Below are positions 41,896-53,300 of a stretch of DNA of 64,000 nt, piece by piece. Source of the stretch: Trachythela sp. YZ-2020 (taxonomy: Eukaryota; Cnidaria; Anthozoa; Malacalcyonacea; Clavulariidae); assembly GCA_016169945.1 (NCBI GenBank), contig JADLSH010000254.1:682001-746000 (forward strand), written 5' to 3'. The translations under genes and the position numbers were made by a program. Position 1 is the stretch's first letter. Each line of letters begins with the position of its first letter. The notes under the pieces were generated by a model that saw only the letters and a list, made by a program, of their open reading frames with translations, was not told the origin of the DNA and did not search any database.

Positions 41896-42990
41896 ATGAC
41901 GTCAAAAGATACCAGACTACCAAGACTTATCCAGGCTGCTGACCGCGGCAGTTTGGTTGCCACAGTGATAAGACTTCATGGCTACAAGGTTGTACAGCAG
42001 TCGATGTTGGAAAAAGCTGTCAATCCTGAATTGAAGACATTGTTGTCGGTCGGTGACGATATATATCATGTCTGCTCGCCTGTTTTTAAAATCGAAGATG
42101 AGGCACATGTTTGGAAACTGAAGTTTGAAGAATACAGCGAACCGAAGGAATCGTCTGAACCCGAGGCTGACTCGGTCTTCTTGGGGGATATAAGATTTAA
42201 GACAAGGAAAGTTGATGTCACAGGGGACCCTAACGGATTGCAGTTGAGACAACTGTGTCAGAAAGGGATAATAGAAGACATTCAGAATGTGATCAAGAAC
42301 TCGGACTTTAATAATGTATTGTTGAACCTCTGTGATGTCCCCTACCCTAGACCTGAAGACCTCTGTGATAAAGTTTTCTCAAATTCTCTGCTGAAACTTC
42401 AGAGTGTCGACAAGGTACTGGTAGTGTACCCGAAGATTGATGCCGAGGACTGCGGCCTAGAGTCAGGACTCGAAGGAACCTGGAATCGTTACTTAGCAAC
42501 CGACTTGGTTTGCCTTCATTGGAGGAAGGAAGAATGTCAGTTCACAGAATTTGAAAAGAAATTCCTAAAGCATGTTGTCAAGAATGGCTTCCATGATGCG
42601 CAAGCGAATGATGTGGCTTCGTTACCAGAAAGTGAACAAGAGTCGTCGGTTGAAGCAGCGAAGCCAGAGAATGAAATCACGAATGAAAAAGAGGAAGGAG
42701 TGAAGGCAAAGGAAGGAGAAAAGATAGGATCAGAGGAAAGGAAATTTGTTAAGAAAATTATAAAGAAAGATGAAAAATCATTCAAGAAAGAAGATAAAAC
42801 CATTAAAAAGGAACTGGTTAAAAAAGAACTTAAGACAAGTAAAAGTGAGTCAGTTCTTAGAAGAGAGCCGAGATTGCCCAAAAATGATCCAAATACAACG
42901 AAGAGAAATTCAAAAGTGTTCAAAACCGATTCCCGCTCGTTGAAAAATGAGACCAGCCCAAGATCGACATTGAAGAGGACCAAAAGTTGA
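41896..42990 (+). CDS. Unrecognised protein, N-terminal part of a membrane-protein locus
   Basis: An intronless frame of 364 codons from an ATG just after an acceptor-like CAG. Residues 1-240 look globular (MTSKDTRLPRLIQAADRG..., LCDVPYPRPEDLCDKVF, a KVLVVYPKIDAEDC strand, WNRYLATDLVCLHW). Residues 240-364 are low-complexity Lys/Glu then Lys/Ser/Arg. I do not recognise the family. It ends at TGA 42988-42990, exactly where a second long frame shifted by -1 is open. The second frame continues the same Lys/Ser-rich composition, so the two are probably one protein split by a frameshift at GGACCAAAAGTTGACC. The cause may be an assembly indel, a recent mutation or programmed slippage. Confidence 0.7.
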   Translation: MTSKDTRLPRLIQAADRGSLVATVIRLHGYKVVQQSMLEKAVNPELKTLLSVGDDIYHVCSPVFKIEDEAHVWKLKFEEYSEPKESSEPEADSVFLGDIRFKTRKVDVTGDPNGLQLRQLCQKGIIEDIQNVIKNSDFNNVLLNLCDVPYPRPEDLCDKVFSNSLLKLQSVDKVLVVYPKIDAEDCGLESGLEGTWNRYLATDLVCLHWRKEECQFTEFEKKFLKHVVKNGFHDAQANDVASLPESEQESSVEAAKPENEITNEKEEGVKAKEGEKIGSEERKFVKKIIKKDEKSFKKEDKTIKKELVKKELKTSKSESVLRREPRLPKNDPNTTKRNSKVFKTDSRSLKNETSPRSTLKRTKS

Positions 42991-44369
42991 CCAGCCCGAA
43001 GACCACCGGCGAAGACCGAAGGGCGTCGATGAAATCCGAAGCTAAAACGACCAAAAACGGACAAAAAGTTGCTAAAAAGGATCAAGCGTCCGTTACAGAG
43101 CCAGCGATAGCCTCGGATGTAAAAGATAACGACGAAAACAATTTTGAAAAGTACAAGGTTAAAATGCGCGACACTTACACAAACTTAGCGAATGCGTATA
43201 AGACGTACAAGAACATGGACAGTCCATTACTGACGGAAATTTTTACACACCCAGTTTTTCGTGGTGTTTGTCTTACTATGGTTCTCTTCGCGTTTTATTT
43301 CCTATCAACTGAAATTCTGGTCACCCTACTTCTCCTTGCTGCTAGCATATGGTTTAAATACGGGTCCAAAGAGCCCGAGTTTCAGAAATACACGCGTTCC
43401 AGTGACCCGCGTGTTCTCGCGTTTCGTGGAATGTACGAAAGAGAGATCGAGAAATTGCGTTACGCGAAGGACCTGGATCGAATGCGTGATGTTCACGTGC
43501 AACTGAAGGAAAGTGTGTTGAATGCGTACGCCGTGACACGAGTGGCACAAGGGGATAAGATTGGTATTAAGGAACATGAGGTGTTAGAAAGAGAACTTGA
43601 GTTGACATTCAAGGAGTTTGTCACAGCGAATGACGTGAAGTCGTTGCTCCACGAAGCTCATCATACTAGCTTTATTTTGGCTTTTACAATCTTCCTGTAC
43701 CTCGCCTCTCGTCTGGTGTACTTTGCCTTGGGGAGAATATGGCGTCCAGTTCGTACTGGGGCAATAATCCTGGCTGGAATTCTCCTCTGCTGTGCGCTTT
43801 GTATCATCTCGAACTTTTTACTAACATCGTTCATCTCTCGGCGTTTGGTCGGATCGGCCGAAATGTTGTCGGTCGTTTTTGGTCTGTGGTTTGTCACTGA
43901 CGTCACTGGGTTCTTGATCGAGATCCGAGCATGCATCGATCACGTGACTGGTGTAATTTGGCGCGAATGTGAGCTGGAGAGATGTATTATGAAAACTCCG
44001 AGTTATTTGGTGGTGAAACTCGCGTTAGATTGCGCCGTTCTTTTGTCTCTATTTCCACTGGCCTATTTCATCGCTGGCGTCTTGTCTTATTTTTCCGTAT
44101 CCAGTCATACTATAGTATCGTTCTCGAGGTTCTTTCCCCCGGTGGGTATTATTCTACGGTTATGTACCCGTCTCGCGTTCCTTGGTGAGATACTGCGAGC
44201 GGCAAATTTGATCATGTTTGCAAGTTTGGCATCGAAGTTTTACGGTTTGCATAATAAAAAGGAAGATCCATTAGATTCGTTCTTATATCGTCGTGTTGGC
44301 TACGATATGGGCTGTGTGACCGAATATATATGGAAAGCAATCGTGAAATATATTAATGATTTGAATTAG
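42987..44369 (+). CDS. Unrecognised multi-pass membrane protein, C-terminal part of the same locus
   Basis: Open from a TTG at 42987. The first ATG is at 43029 (MKSEAKTTKNGQKVAKKD). It encodes a short basic/acidic linker, then about six hydrophobic segments: FRGVCLTMVLFAFYFLSTE with ILVTLLLLAASIWF, TSFILAFTIFLYLASRLVYF, TGAIILAGILLCCALCIIS, MLSVVFGLWFVTDVTGFLI, LALDCAVLLSLFPLAYFIA and VGIILRLCTRLAFLGEIL. A charged helical stretch (about residues 145-220) lies between the first pair and the rest. No introns are visible. The paired first hydrophobic segment is slightly reticulon-like, but the rest is not, and I make no family call. Most likely it is the second half of one ~820-residue protein with the preceding frame. 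Confidence 0.75.
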   Translation: MTSPKTTGEDRRASMKSEAKTTKNGQKVAKKDQASVTEPAIASDVKDNDENNFEKYKVKMRDTYTNLANAYKTYKNMDSPLLTEIFTHPVFRGVCLTMVLFAFYFLSTEILVTLLLLAASIWFKYGSKEPEFQKYTRSSDPRVLAFRGMYEREIEKLRYAKDLDRMRDVHVQLKESVLNAYAVTRVAQGDKIGIKEHEVLERELELTFKEFVTANDVKSLLHEAHHTSFILAFTIFLYLASRLVYFALGRIWRPVRTGAIILAGILLCCALCIISNFLLTSFISRRLVGSAEMLSVVFGLWFVTDVTGFLIEIRACIDHVTGVIWRECELERCIMKTPSYLVVKLALDCAVLLSLFPLAYFIAGVLSYFSVSSHTIVSFSRFFPPVGIILRLCTRLAFLGEILRAANLIMFASLASKFYGLHNKKEDPLDSFLYRRVGYDMGCVTEYIWKAIVKYINDLN

Positions 44370-44491
44370 TCGCGGTCGGAAAATATTGAAATGAGTTTTA
44401 AATATATAGTAATGATTTTAGCGAGCTGGAAAAAGTGGTTAATGTTCGTCGTGCTCTGAATTTGCCTTTTTCAACTGTTTACATCGTCGCT

Positions 44492-44714
44492 ACCCAATTC
44501 ACAACTCGGAATAACTCACATGCCTAGCTACTATTGTTCTAGTTTGCAAAAACATAGAATAGAACAAAGGTAACTAAGCATTAGAATTATGTATAAGAGC
44601 TATTCACTCATGTAGATCATTCTAATGCTTAGTTACCTTTGTTCTATTCTATGTTTTTGCAAACTAAAACAATAGTAACTAGGCATGTGAGTTATCGAAA
44701 GTTGTGAATTGGGT
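44492..44714. mobile_element. 223-bp palindromic MITE
   Basis: ACCCAATTCACAACTCGGAT-like left end and its complement (...GTTGTGAATTGGGT) enclose long arms including TTTGCAAAAACATAGAATAG and its mirror, with a loop near 44600. The arm words AGAATAGAACAAAGGTAACT resemble AGAATGGAACAAAGGTGACC in the introns upstream of RIOK1 exon 19 and its copies, so a degraded relative lies there. Confidence 0.9.
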
Positions 44715-45500
44715 CTAAACAAGCTTTGGCCAAATTTGTCTATGGATAAAAACAATGAAAAATTTAACTGTAAAATACAATCTTCTTACTAAGACAAACA
44801 TTCCTCCGGATCCGAGATCTCACTTTTTCCAGGTCTTTGAGTTAAGTTGTTCGCTGGATTAGGACGTGGATCATTTTACCTATGTCTCCATAGTCGTGGA
44901 AAGGATTTTTCCAACTTCTAATGATCTGTCAGTGTGTTGCGTTGTTGATAATACTTAGAGAATGATCTTATACAAATATTTTTTTCCATCATTACGCAAT
45001 CGTGTTTTGACATTAAATGTACTTGTAGTGTTGTAGAACGCACTATATAACAATTTTATCAGAAACTGGTAATGTTACATTGATACTGACCTACTTCCGA
45101 TAATGAGAAATGAGCCTGACTGAAATGGGAATTTATTTCGTTTGAAATTCAATGATAATATACTAATATAATATAACCATAGTTAATAGCAATAATAACT
45201 GTAATATGTATACAGTAGGACTAATTTTATGTCTGCAAACCGCACAATTCTTTGTGTGCACTGTAGTTAAGGTTTAAGCACACCTATCCTTTTCAACCGT
45301 TGTCAGTAGCTGACGATTCTAAGCATATTTTTTGAAGCTATATTTTATGAAAACACGTGCAACATTCAACTTTGTGTATCTGTAGTGTGGCGGTAATTCC
45401 TAGCGTGTTCTTAAAAACCATGTTACGCTGGGCAATTTACAAAACTTGCAACACAATTTCTGCACAGAGCCATGTCTTGTATAACATGGCGTTAACCCTA

Positions 45501-45646
45501 AAGGTACGTTTTAGGTTTTGCTGAATGTTAATGACGAATATTTTCAGTTGATGATGTCACCAGATGACGTTTGCCGCGTATTTTTCAAATATCATTAACG
45601 TGCATCTGAAATCGGCCCGACAAATCGCAACGTGTGATCGTACCTT
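45501..45646. mobile_element. MITE, AAGGTACGTTCACAC family, distal copy
   Basis: Begins AAGGTACGTTTTAGG with part of the left repeat missing, and ends GACAAATCGCAACGTG then GATCGTACCTT. The inner body (TGAATGTTAATGACGAATAT) is the same as in the other three copies, outside the DNase array. Confidence 0.75.
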
Positions 45647-45749
45647 AACCAACGCATGACCGTTACTATTTTAACCTATGCTGTCGTACATTTTACGATT
45701 TTAAGGCAATGATAAACTATATTTTTCCCGCAAGTTTACAGCTATGTTA

Positions 45750-45960
45750 TGTCGACTCTAACTCGGTGTTCAGAGCTCTGTATGCTACGGAATCGCAGGT
45801 TCGAATCATGTCTCCGATTCATTCATGTTATAGCGCTGTACCGCACATAATTAACACTGCTCATGTGCTGCGGCCGCTGTTCGAATGCGATTTCATAGCG
45901 GTAAGTTTGCGGTTAGATTATGGGTTTGGTTGGGGATTATCTCTGCCCAGTCTCTGGTAG
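45750..45960 (+). repeat. Possible tRNA-derived SINE
   Basis: An A-box-like TCGGTGTTCAGAGCTC and a B-box-like CAGGTTCGAATCATG are spaced about 35 nt apart, followed by an unrelated body with a second GTTCGAATGC. There is no tail or target duplication that I can define. A tRNA gene is unlikely because no cloverleaf closes. Confidence 0.35.
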
Positions 45961-46527
45961 TCAATAGGCGAATACACCGCATATTTCTGAGCGGTACTGT
46001 ATTAAGCGGAACATCACGTCAAACAAAAAGTTTACAAAACTCCAGTCACGAATTTTTTTAAGTTGTATTGAAATTTTATTACTAACACTTACGTACTATT
46101 TAGCAGCATTATTTTCAAGCTTTACGATTATTATGATTAAAAATAAGATTATGTGTCACAGTATATGAAAAGATTCTATGTAGTTGTTGTTGTTAAATCC
46201 TGGATAAGGTTGAATTAATTACGTATATTATACTACAATTCAACTAAGCAATTACATCTATAATATGTGCTAAATACTTATTGGTTATATGTAATGGATT
46301 ATGAAAATAGTAACAAAGTTTGGAGCACAGTTCTATTCTTGACGATTTGCCACTTCGCCTCAGTATTTCGACCAGCTCCTGTTGATAGAAAACAAAATTA
46401 AAATTCAGCAACAAAATTCAAGTTTATCTTGTTGGAAAAAGTCTTTACACTTTTCAATATGTTTATTTTCTGTTTTGGATATAACTCTACTTCATACATA
46501 AATAAGATGACATCATTTAGCAGGGTA

Positions 46528-46894
46528 TGCACACGTAAAAATCTCGCATCTTGTCATCAAAGATGTGTTCGCAACAGACAAGCTTGTCGACAAGTTGTAA
46601 CAATGTTGTCATTTTATCAAGTTGCTACAAGGTTGTCACTCACAACTTGTTAAGTTGTTGAATTGCTGGACGATAACGAGTTGTTGGAACAACTAGTAAT
46701 ATGTTGGAAGAACTTGTAATACGTCTGTTGAGTCAACAACAACCTTGTAGCAAGTTTTCAATGAGCCGTTGTAACTTGTCAACAAGCTGGGAACAAGCAG
46801 TGCGAACACATCCTGACAACAAGTTGTTGAAACAGCATTGGGTACAAGTCTGCTGCAGGTTTGTGACAACTTGTGCATGTGTTTTACGTGTGCA
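46528..46894. mobile_element. AACAAGTTGTTG-rich MITE, copy 1
   Basis: TGCACACGTAAAA at the left is inverted as TTTTACGTGTGCA at the right. The interior is a dense mixture of CAACTTGTTG, ACAAGTTGTT and CTACAAGGTTGT words on both strands. It ends 65 bp before the stop of the small membrane-protein gene. Confidence 0.8.
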
Positions 46895-46958
46895 GATGTG
46901 ACGGACTTGGTAATAGAGGTAACAATCCTCAATTCGCTTAAACGACTGAACTACAAAC

Positions 46959-47897
46959 TTACATGATGCCCATGATAATTGCAATGACAATGATCAAGAC
47001 GATCCCGACGCCCATGATGCCGAGCACGCCACTTAACAAATTTCCCACTTCATTTACGTCTTCTTTCGTTGCTAAATAAGAAAGTAGAAAATTTCTCTGA
47101 AGTGGAAAATACAAATAGAGTTGGTTAAGAATGGCGTTCGTCTTTAAAGTTAAACGTATACGACCTTAATGAGAGATCATTTCGCGACCCATTCAAAAGA
47201 TACCTGTCACAATGTATTTTTTGTTTGCCCCCCTTCCTCCCTTCAAGACTCCCAACAAACGCTGGCAAGTGTAGACCCTAAGATGTCTAAGATGATATTT
47301 ACCTGCTTCACCGGAAACATACTGTAAGACCGCTCCTGGAAAAGAAAGCAGAATAATTTATTCGTTAAATATATATTTATTTATATTTCTAATCTGTGAC
47401 ATGGCAAAAGGTGGCTAAAACATGACAAAACGTTATAGAATGTAGGTAGGTTTCAACGATTCAATGGCACTTTCATGTAACAGATGCTGCACATGTGATA
47501 ACAAACCTGCAGCAGACTTGTACCAATAGGCAATACTGTTTCAACAACTTGTTATCAGGATGTGTTTACACAGTTTGTTCCTAACTTGTTGATGAGTTGT
47601 CATCGGCTTGTTGGGAGTGACAACTTAATGCTACAAGGTTGTTGACTCAACAGACTTGTCACAAGCTGTTCCAACAACTTGTTAACAAGTAGTGTGGGTG
47701 ACAATCTTGTAGTGTGGGTGACAATATTGATAAAATGACAACTTGTTACAACTTGTTGATCGACACAAACACATGGTCAACCTGCAGTTATCGATATGCA
47801 GATTATATACTTTTACTGAATTCCACCAACACATTTCTAGATAAAACTCACCTAACAACGCCAAAACAAGGCAAGCTTGGACCAATCTGATATTCAT
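46959..47897 (-). CDS. 63-residue signal-peptide plus transmembrane miniprotein
   Basis: Three exons on the - strand: 47897-47852, 47335-47303 and 47071-46959, all GT-AG and phase 1, total 192 nt. The product starts MNIRLVQACLVLALLG then AVLQYVSGEA, a convincing signal peptide with cleavage near SGEA. The remaining ~37 residues are TKEDVNEVGNLLSGVLG followed by a hydrophobic segment IMGVGIVLIIVIAIIMGIM that runs to the stop. It could be a tiny type I membrane protein with a short acidic ectodomain, or a hydrophobic/amphipathic secreted peptide. There are no cysteines in the mature part. I do not recognise a family. Support comes from perfect splice sites and phase, the complete frame and the signal peptide. 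Introns 1 and 2 are 516 and 231 bp. Confidence 0.72.
47485..47770. mobile_element. AACAAGTTGTTG-rich MITE, copy 2, in miniprotein intron 1
   Basis: AACCTGCAGCAGACTTGTACC, CAACTTGTTATCAGGATGTG and ACAAGGTTGTTGACTCAACA match copy 1 in reverse orientation. Tips are less clear (TGCACATGTGATAACAAACC at the left). Two oppositely oriented copies thus bracket exons 2 and 3. Confidence 0.75.
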
Positions 47898-47899
47898 CG

Positions 47900-49800
47900 T
47901 GACTAGATAAGACAGACAACGTCAAGTCAGTTACTCTTAGGAACTCACTGAAAGTCATGTCGTCAAAGTTTTAATGGCGTCAGCCTGTCGCACTGTGATC
48001 ACAGACAGTTCTATTTCGTTCTATTCTCCCAAGTGGAAAGTGGTATATTAACAGCAATTATAGATGCCTAGAACTCGCCCACTAATTTTTATTGGTTGCT
48101 TAGAAACGCCTTAAAATATTTTGTCCGCTTTGTGTTCATGACAAAGCAAAGGAAACTCAGTTATCATTTCAAGTTGTTTTTAAAAGATATTATTGACACA
48201 CTATTTAGAATATTATATTAGCCACATTTAACTGCCGGTATAGTTCTGAATATAAATCTAATTTATTTATTTATTTATTGGAAACACTTAACCAGTAAGT
48301 GCCTGTTCAGTGTTGTAGATCCACTTAAGTCTGTCGCCAAAAACAGTGATCCTTTTATTCGGATTTTATTGTACACACAATCTCATATACCAGTACAGGC
48401 AATATCAACATATTTACTCGTGTGGTTGTTCCATAATCCATACGTTAATATACGTATAAGTGAAAACGGTCACTGGAAGATGGTCTTACAAAATTAAAAT
48501 ATGCACTAATGTATAAATAAATACATAGAGAATATATATGTTCAATGTTTATGCTACAAACACAGTATTTTAAGTATCTTTTCCCCAAATTTGTTTCTTT
48601 TCTCTGTAAGTCAAACAAACATTCATCTTTATGCCAGTAGTTGCGTGTAAATGTGATAACGAAACATTGAATCATCAATTACTCATTACGCCATACCACA
48701 TGAGTAATTGCTGTTCATAACTCACGTTTTAGTCTAACTTTTTAACCTTTTTATTACCTAAATCTTTCCCAAATATTAGTGGATTTAACTATAAGCGCTA
48801 TTGTGGTGGTGGTCAACAGATGGTGGTCAACCTGCAGTTATCAAAGTAAAAATATCTGTGGTATTGATTCATTTCATAATAGGTTGTCAATAGTTTGATG
48901 GCCAATATAATAGGATTGAGAAATGTAGTTCAATTTCCTTGCCCCTAAAAGGTGCCAACACCTCTGAAGTTGACTACCATTTGCTGCCCTCTGTAACGCT
49001 TACTGAAACCCGCCAATTAAAACAAGATTTATAACATTTCTTACCTTGTAAAATGAAATTTTAAAGCGATGTATTCTCACTGTCACGAAGCGGTTTTCAC
49101 TGACTGCCAAAAATGTTGGAATGCTTTTCAGACCACCTACTGGTAAAGTGAATTATGTATTGCGTGCTATGATTTGCTTGAACGATCTTTTTTTTACAAT
49201 TGTTGCTAAGATCGCCCGCTAAATTGTAGTCACAGCACTTGTATATTTGTATAATTCAGAACATTTATAGGTTTTTTGGACGAAATATGAATTTTTATAT
49301 AATAATCATGACCGCTATTAGTTCCATTTCATAGCGCAAGAACAATGTTCAATTTTTTTTGCATATGTATATCGCTATATAGACGTATTCCAGACTTTGC
49401 ATACCGCTTTATATTAAATTTGTGTGGGTACTCCTATAAGTCTTAACAGTTTAGTAGTTTACCATACCCAAGTAATGCAAGTATTTGATGGCTTGTTTTT
49501 GATGGTGATTTTCACTCAGCACTATCTTACAGCAGATGATTATCAACTGGCAGTTTTCGGAGTGAGAAAGAAAATGTTCATTCTATTTAATATATATGTA
49601 GTAGTCTTGTATTTGGTGGTCAATAAACGGAATTGAATATTGTCCCCGAGCGCGTAGCGTGTAAGCCTGTGGCGTGGGTACTAATTCCGTCCGGCCATTT
49701 ACACCCGGGTAAAGGAAAATTAGCGGTGTGAAAAGTCCATAATGATAGCATTAGCAGGCGCGTGGATTTGGTTGATGGGTGGACATCCCTTCTTTGTTGA
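47900..49800. other. Unassigned intergenic region
   Basis: No coding exon is recognised. It contains an ATTT microsatellite near 48258-48280 followed by SINE/LINE-tail-like sequence, and otherwise AT-rich unique-looking DNA. Small frames at 48445-48678 and 49424-49636 show no domain, signal peptide or splice context. Confidence 0.45.
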
Positions 49801-49819
49801 CTGTTACAATTGATTATTA

Positions 49820-50290
49820 CACCCCAAACTTGACGTCATTATATTATTGCATTATTAACCGCTACGATTGACTATTACACTCCAAAATGAACGGCGACGT
49901 CATTGCTTTACGCCCCAAAATTATTGTCACTGCATTATTGACCGCTACAATTGACTCTTACACCCCAAAATTAACGTCGTTGCATTATTGACTGTTACAA
50001 TTGACTGTTACACCCCAAAATAATTGTCACTGCATTATTGACCGCTACAACGATTGACTCTTTTTCCCCAAAATTGTTCAAAATTAACGTCATTGCATTA
50101 TTGACTGTTACAATTGACTCTTATACCCCAAAATTAACGTCATTGCATTATTGACTGTTACAATTGACTCTTATACCCCAAAATTAACGTCATTGCATTA
50201 TTGACTGTTACGATTTACTATTACACTGCAAAATCAACATTATTGCAATATTGAGCACTACAATTTACTATGACACTGCAAAATTACCAT
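49820..50290. repeat. ~52-bp minisatellite downstream of the oxidase gene
   Basis: Eight or so units of ATTGACTGTTACAATTGACT, CTTACACCCCAAAATTAACG and TCATTGCATT. Inner units at 50060-50210 are nearly identical and outer ones diverged. The array ends 37 bp from the oxidase stop codon and may overlap its 3'UTR. Confidence 0.92.
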
Positions 50291-50326
50291 TAAAGTTCGT
50301 ATTAAAATGATCAATGTTAACAAATC

Positions 50327-53300
50327 TCAATTATCTGGCTTTTTTTCCTCTTCAACCACTACATCCTCGTCACCATAATACAATAGGGGGTCACGCACTA
50401 TACCTTCGTCATCAACGGAATATCTCTCCAACATTAACTCTGGAACCGAACGGACGGGCTTGACTGGTGTTGGTTTGGCCATGTTTCCAGGCTTCGTCGG
50501 TTTTGGTGGGGCTTGAGTTATATTTTCATAACTCACCGACGTATTGAATTGTTCTTTTGCTAGAAATGTTTTAACGGTGAAGCAAAATTCGTCCGTTTCA
50601 TTGAGCAGTTGATCAGGAGGAGTGCTCGCCCTCTTGTGATTCTCACCAATTGCTATCGCCATCCCATCGTTAAGATGGTAATCGATATGACAATGCATGA
50701 ACCACCATCCCGGATTACGTTGAAGAAACTGAATAACCACATACCCACCAGCAGGTACTATCACAGTATCTTTACGGACTGTCGTGCTGTTCACGATAAT
50801 ATCCTCGGGTGTGCCATTTCTCCACTTTGCATGCCCACACGAAGGCATTTTTAGATCCATGTTCGGCGCCTCAATGGTGCCATTTTCGTTGTATTCAGGA
50901 TATCCAATTTTAGCGATGAAATATGTGTGGCCGTGCATGTGGAGTGGATGTGTAATATTTAGTCCACGTTGGTGACCTGGGATTATAGACGAATACACAA
51001 ATCTTGTAGCATTACCAAAATGTTTTAAATAGACTATATGTGTACAACTTAGCTCTCCAGGTTTATCACATTTTATATTCTCATACGGGCATTCATTGGT
51101 AATGTTCTTAATAATACTACTTTCAAGAATAGGGTCTTCAGGTAACAAAAACTTAACGCCATTAATTACATCTAGTCCGCGTCTTACCGCGTGGTAGTTG
51201 AAGAAAAACTCGTTTTCACTTTCGTTAACAGAACTTGGAATTTGAGGATGTGGGGTAGGATAGAGCAACTGTAGGGACAGTATATTAAAACATTTCATAT
51301 GTTGACCGGGTTTAGAATAATCACTCGGCATGAATCGAAATGGACAGTTCAGAACGGTACACGGCTGTGATTTGTTCCTACACCGTTCAGGCTCAAGTAT
51401 CAAATTTTTACGTGTCCGTGGTACCGCCTGCTTAGATTTATTTGTGTACAGAAGAAATGCGAAACTTTCTCCGGCGACCTCGGTAATATCCACGCAATTA
51501 ACAGCGAGCGACTGAAATCTGATGGCATACTTAGAACCTGGCTGTACGTGTTTCTTGGCCTTCAAAATGAAATCATATCGTTCAGCAACGTGTATAATTA
51601 GAAAATCGGTTTCAAATGGTTTTACTGGATATCCATCCGTCGCCATAACATACATTTTATGATGGTCTATGGACATGATAAAAATAGTCGCCAACGTTGC
51701 ACCAATGATTCGAAAACGATAGTTCTTTCCAGGAACAACGAAATATATTCTATGCAATGCATGAGCAGCATTGCTTCCTAAAAGGTTTCCAGAAAGTCCA
51801 TTACCATTCACTGCAAACGAGATTTCTTCAAATTGTTTTGGCAGGTTTGATCCGTCTGGTAAACAAAACAGTTTCCCTGCAGGCCCATGTCCGGGTTTTC
51901 TTACGAACCGATCTCTCACAGCCAATGTCTTTCTCTCAGGTTGATCCTCAAATGGTCCCAAACCCAACTTTGTCTGAAGGTCGCTCTGTTCTTCGTGCAC
52001 AATCAACGCACCAAATAGGCCGCTGTCTCTTTGATATCGCATATGAGAGTGGTACCAGTGTGTTCCCTGAGGGTTCGCTCGAAGGATATATCTATATGGA
52101 AATAGAAACATTTATTCATTGGCTACAAGCCACTTAAGGTATGTAGCAATCGTATCACATTTTAATACATCACGTCACGTTACATCACACATCACATTAC
52201 ATCCCACATTACATCACGTTACGGCACGTCACGTTACATCGCACATTACATTACATCACACATTACATTACATCACACATTACATTACATCACACATTAC
52301 ATCACACATTACATTACATCACACATTACATCACACATTACATCACATCGCACATTACATTACATCACACATTACATTACATTACATCACACATTACATC
52401 ACACATTACATCACATCGCACATTACATTACATCACACATTACATTACATCACACATTACATTACATCACACATTACATTACATCACACATTACATTACA
52501 TCACACATTACATTACATCACACATTACATTACATCGCACATTACATCACATGTTACATTAGATCACACATTACATTACATCACACATTACATCACACAT
52601 TACATTACATCACACATTACATTACATCACACATTGCATTACATCACACATTACATCACATCACACATTACATCGCACATTACATTACATCACACATTAC
52701 ATCACATATTACATTACATTACATCACACATTACATCACACATTACATTACATCACACATTACATTACATCACACAGTACATTACATCACACATTACATC
52801 ACACATTACAGTACATTACATCACGTCACATCGCACATCACATATTACATTACATCACACATCACATCCCACATTACATTACATCACACATTACATCACA
52901 CATTACATTACATCACACATCGCATTACATTGGGAAAAATCTGCGCTGTTTTATAGGATCAAACTGGAGATACTCTCAGTTTCCCAGGCGAATGATGCGA
53001 AACTACAATCAGAAAGACAACTGCAGTGGTAAATAAAGACACACAAGTGTACTACCAACACCTCACTAAATCCCTACGACTTTACTTCACTGTACTTTAC
53101 TCTAGATTACCTGAATCGGCTCCCATTCGCTGGTATTGGATATTGAGTAACATTTCCCACGCCATCTATCCAGGGGACATTGTATTGCCGCATTCCATGA
53201 AAATGTATGGAAGTATCTTCGTCCATATTATTGGAAACATCTATGACTATAATCCCATATTTTTTTGCGATAATGGTTGGACCTTGTGATGTGAGGTCTG

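Noticed and set aside
42537..43936. Long - strand frames opposite the membrane-protein locus
   Set aside because: Reverse of Lys/Glu-rich and hydrophobic coding sequence; no start context or family features.
49424..49636. 70-codon + strand frame as a gene
   Set aside because: No splice sites, signal peptide or recognised motif; composition is like surrounding AT-rich DNA.
52119..53032. Long + strand frames encoding HYITSHITLH-type repeats
   Set aside because: They are translations of the CACATTACAT satellite inside the oxidase intron; the period keeps the frame open by chance.
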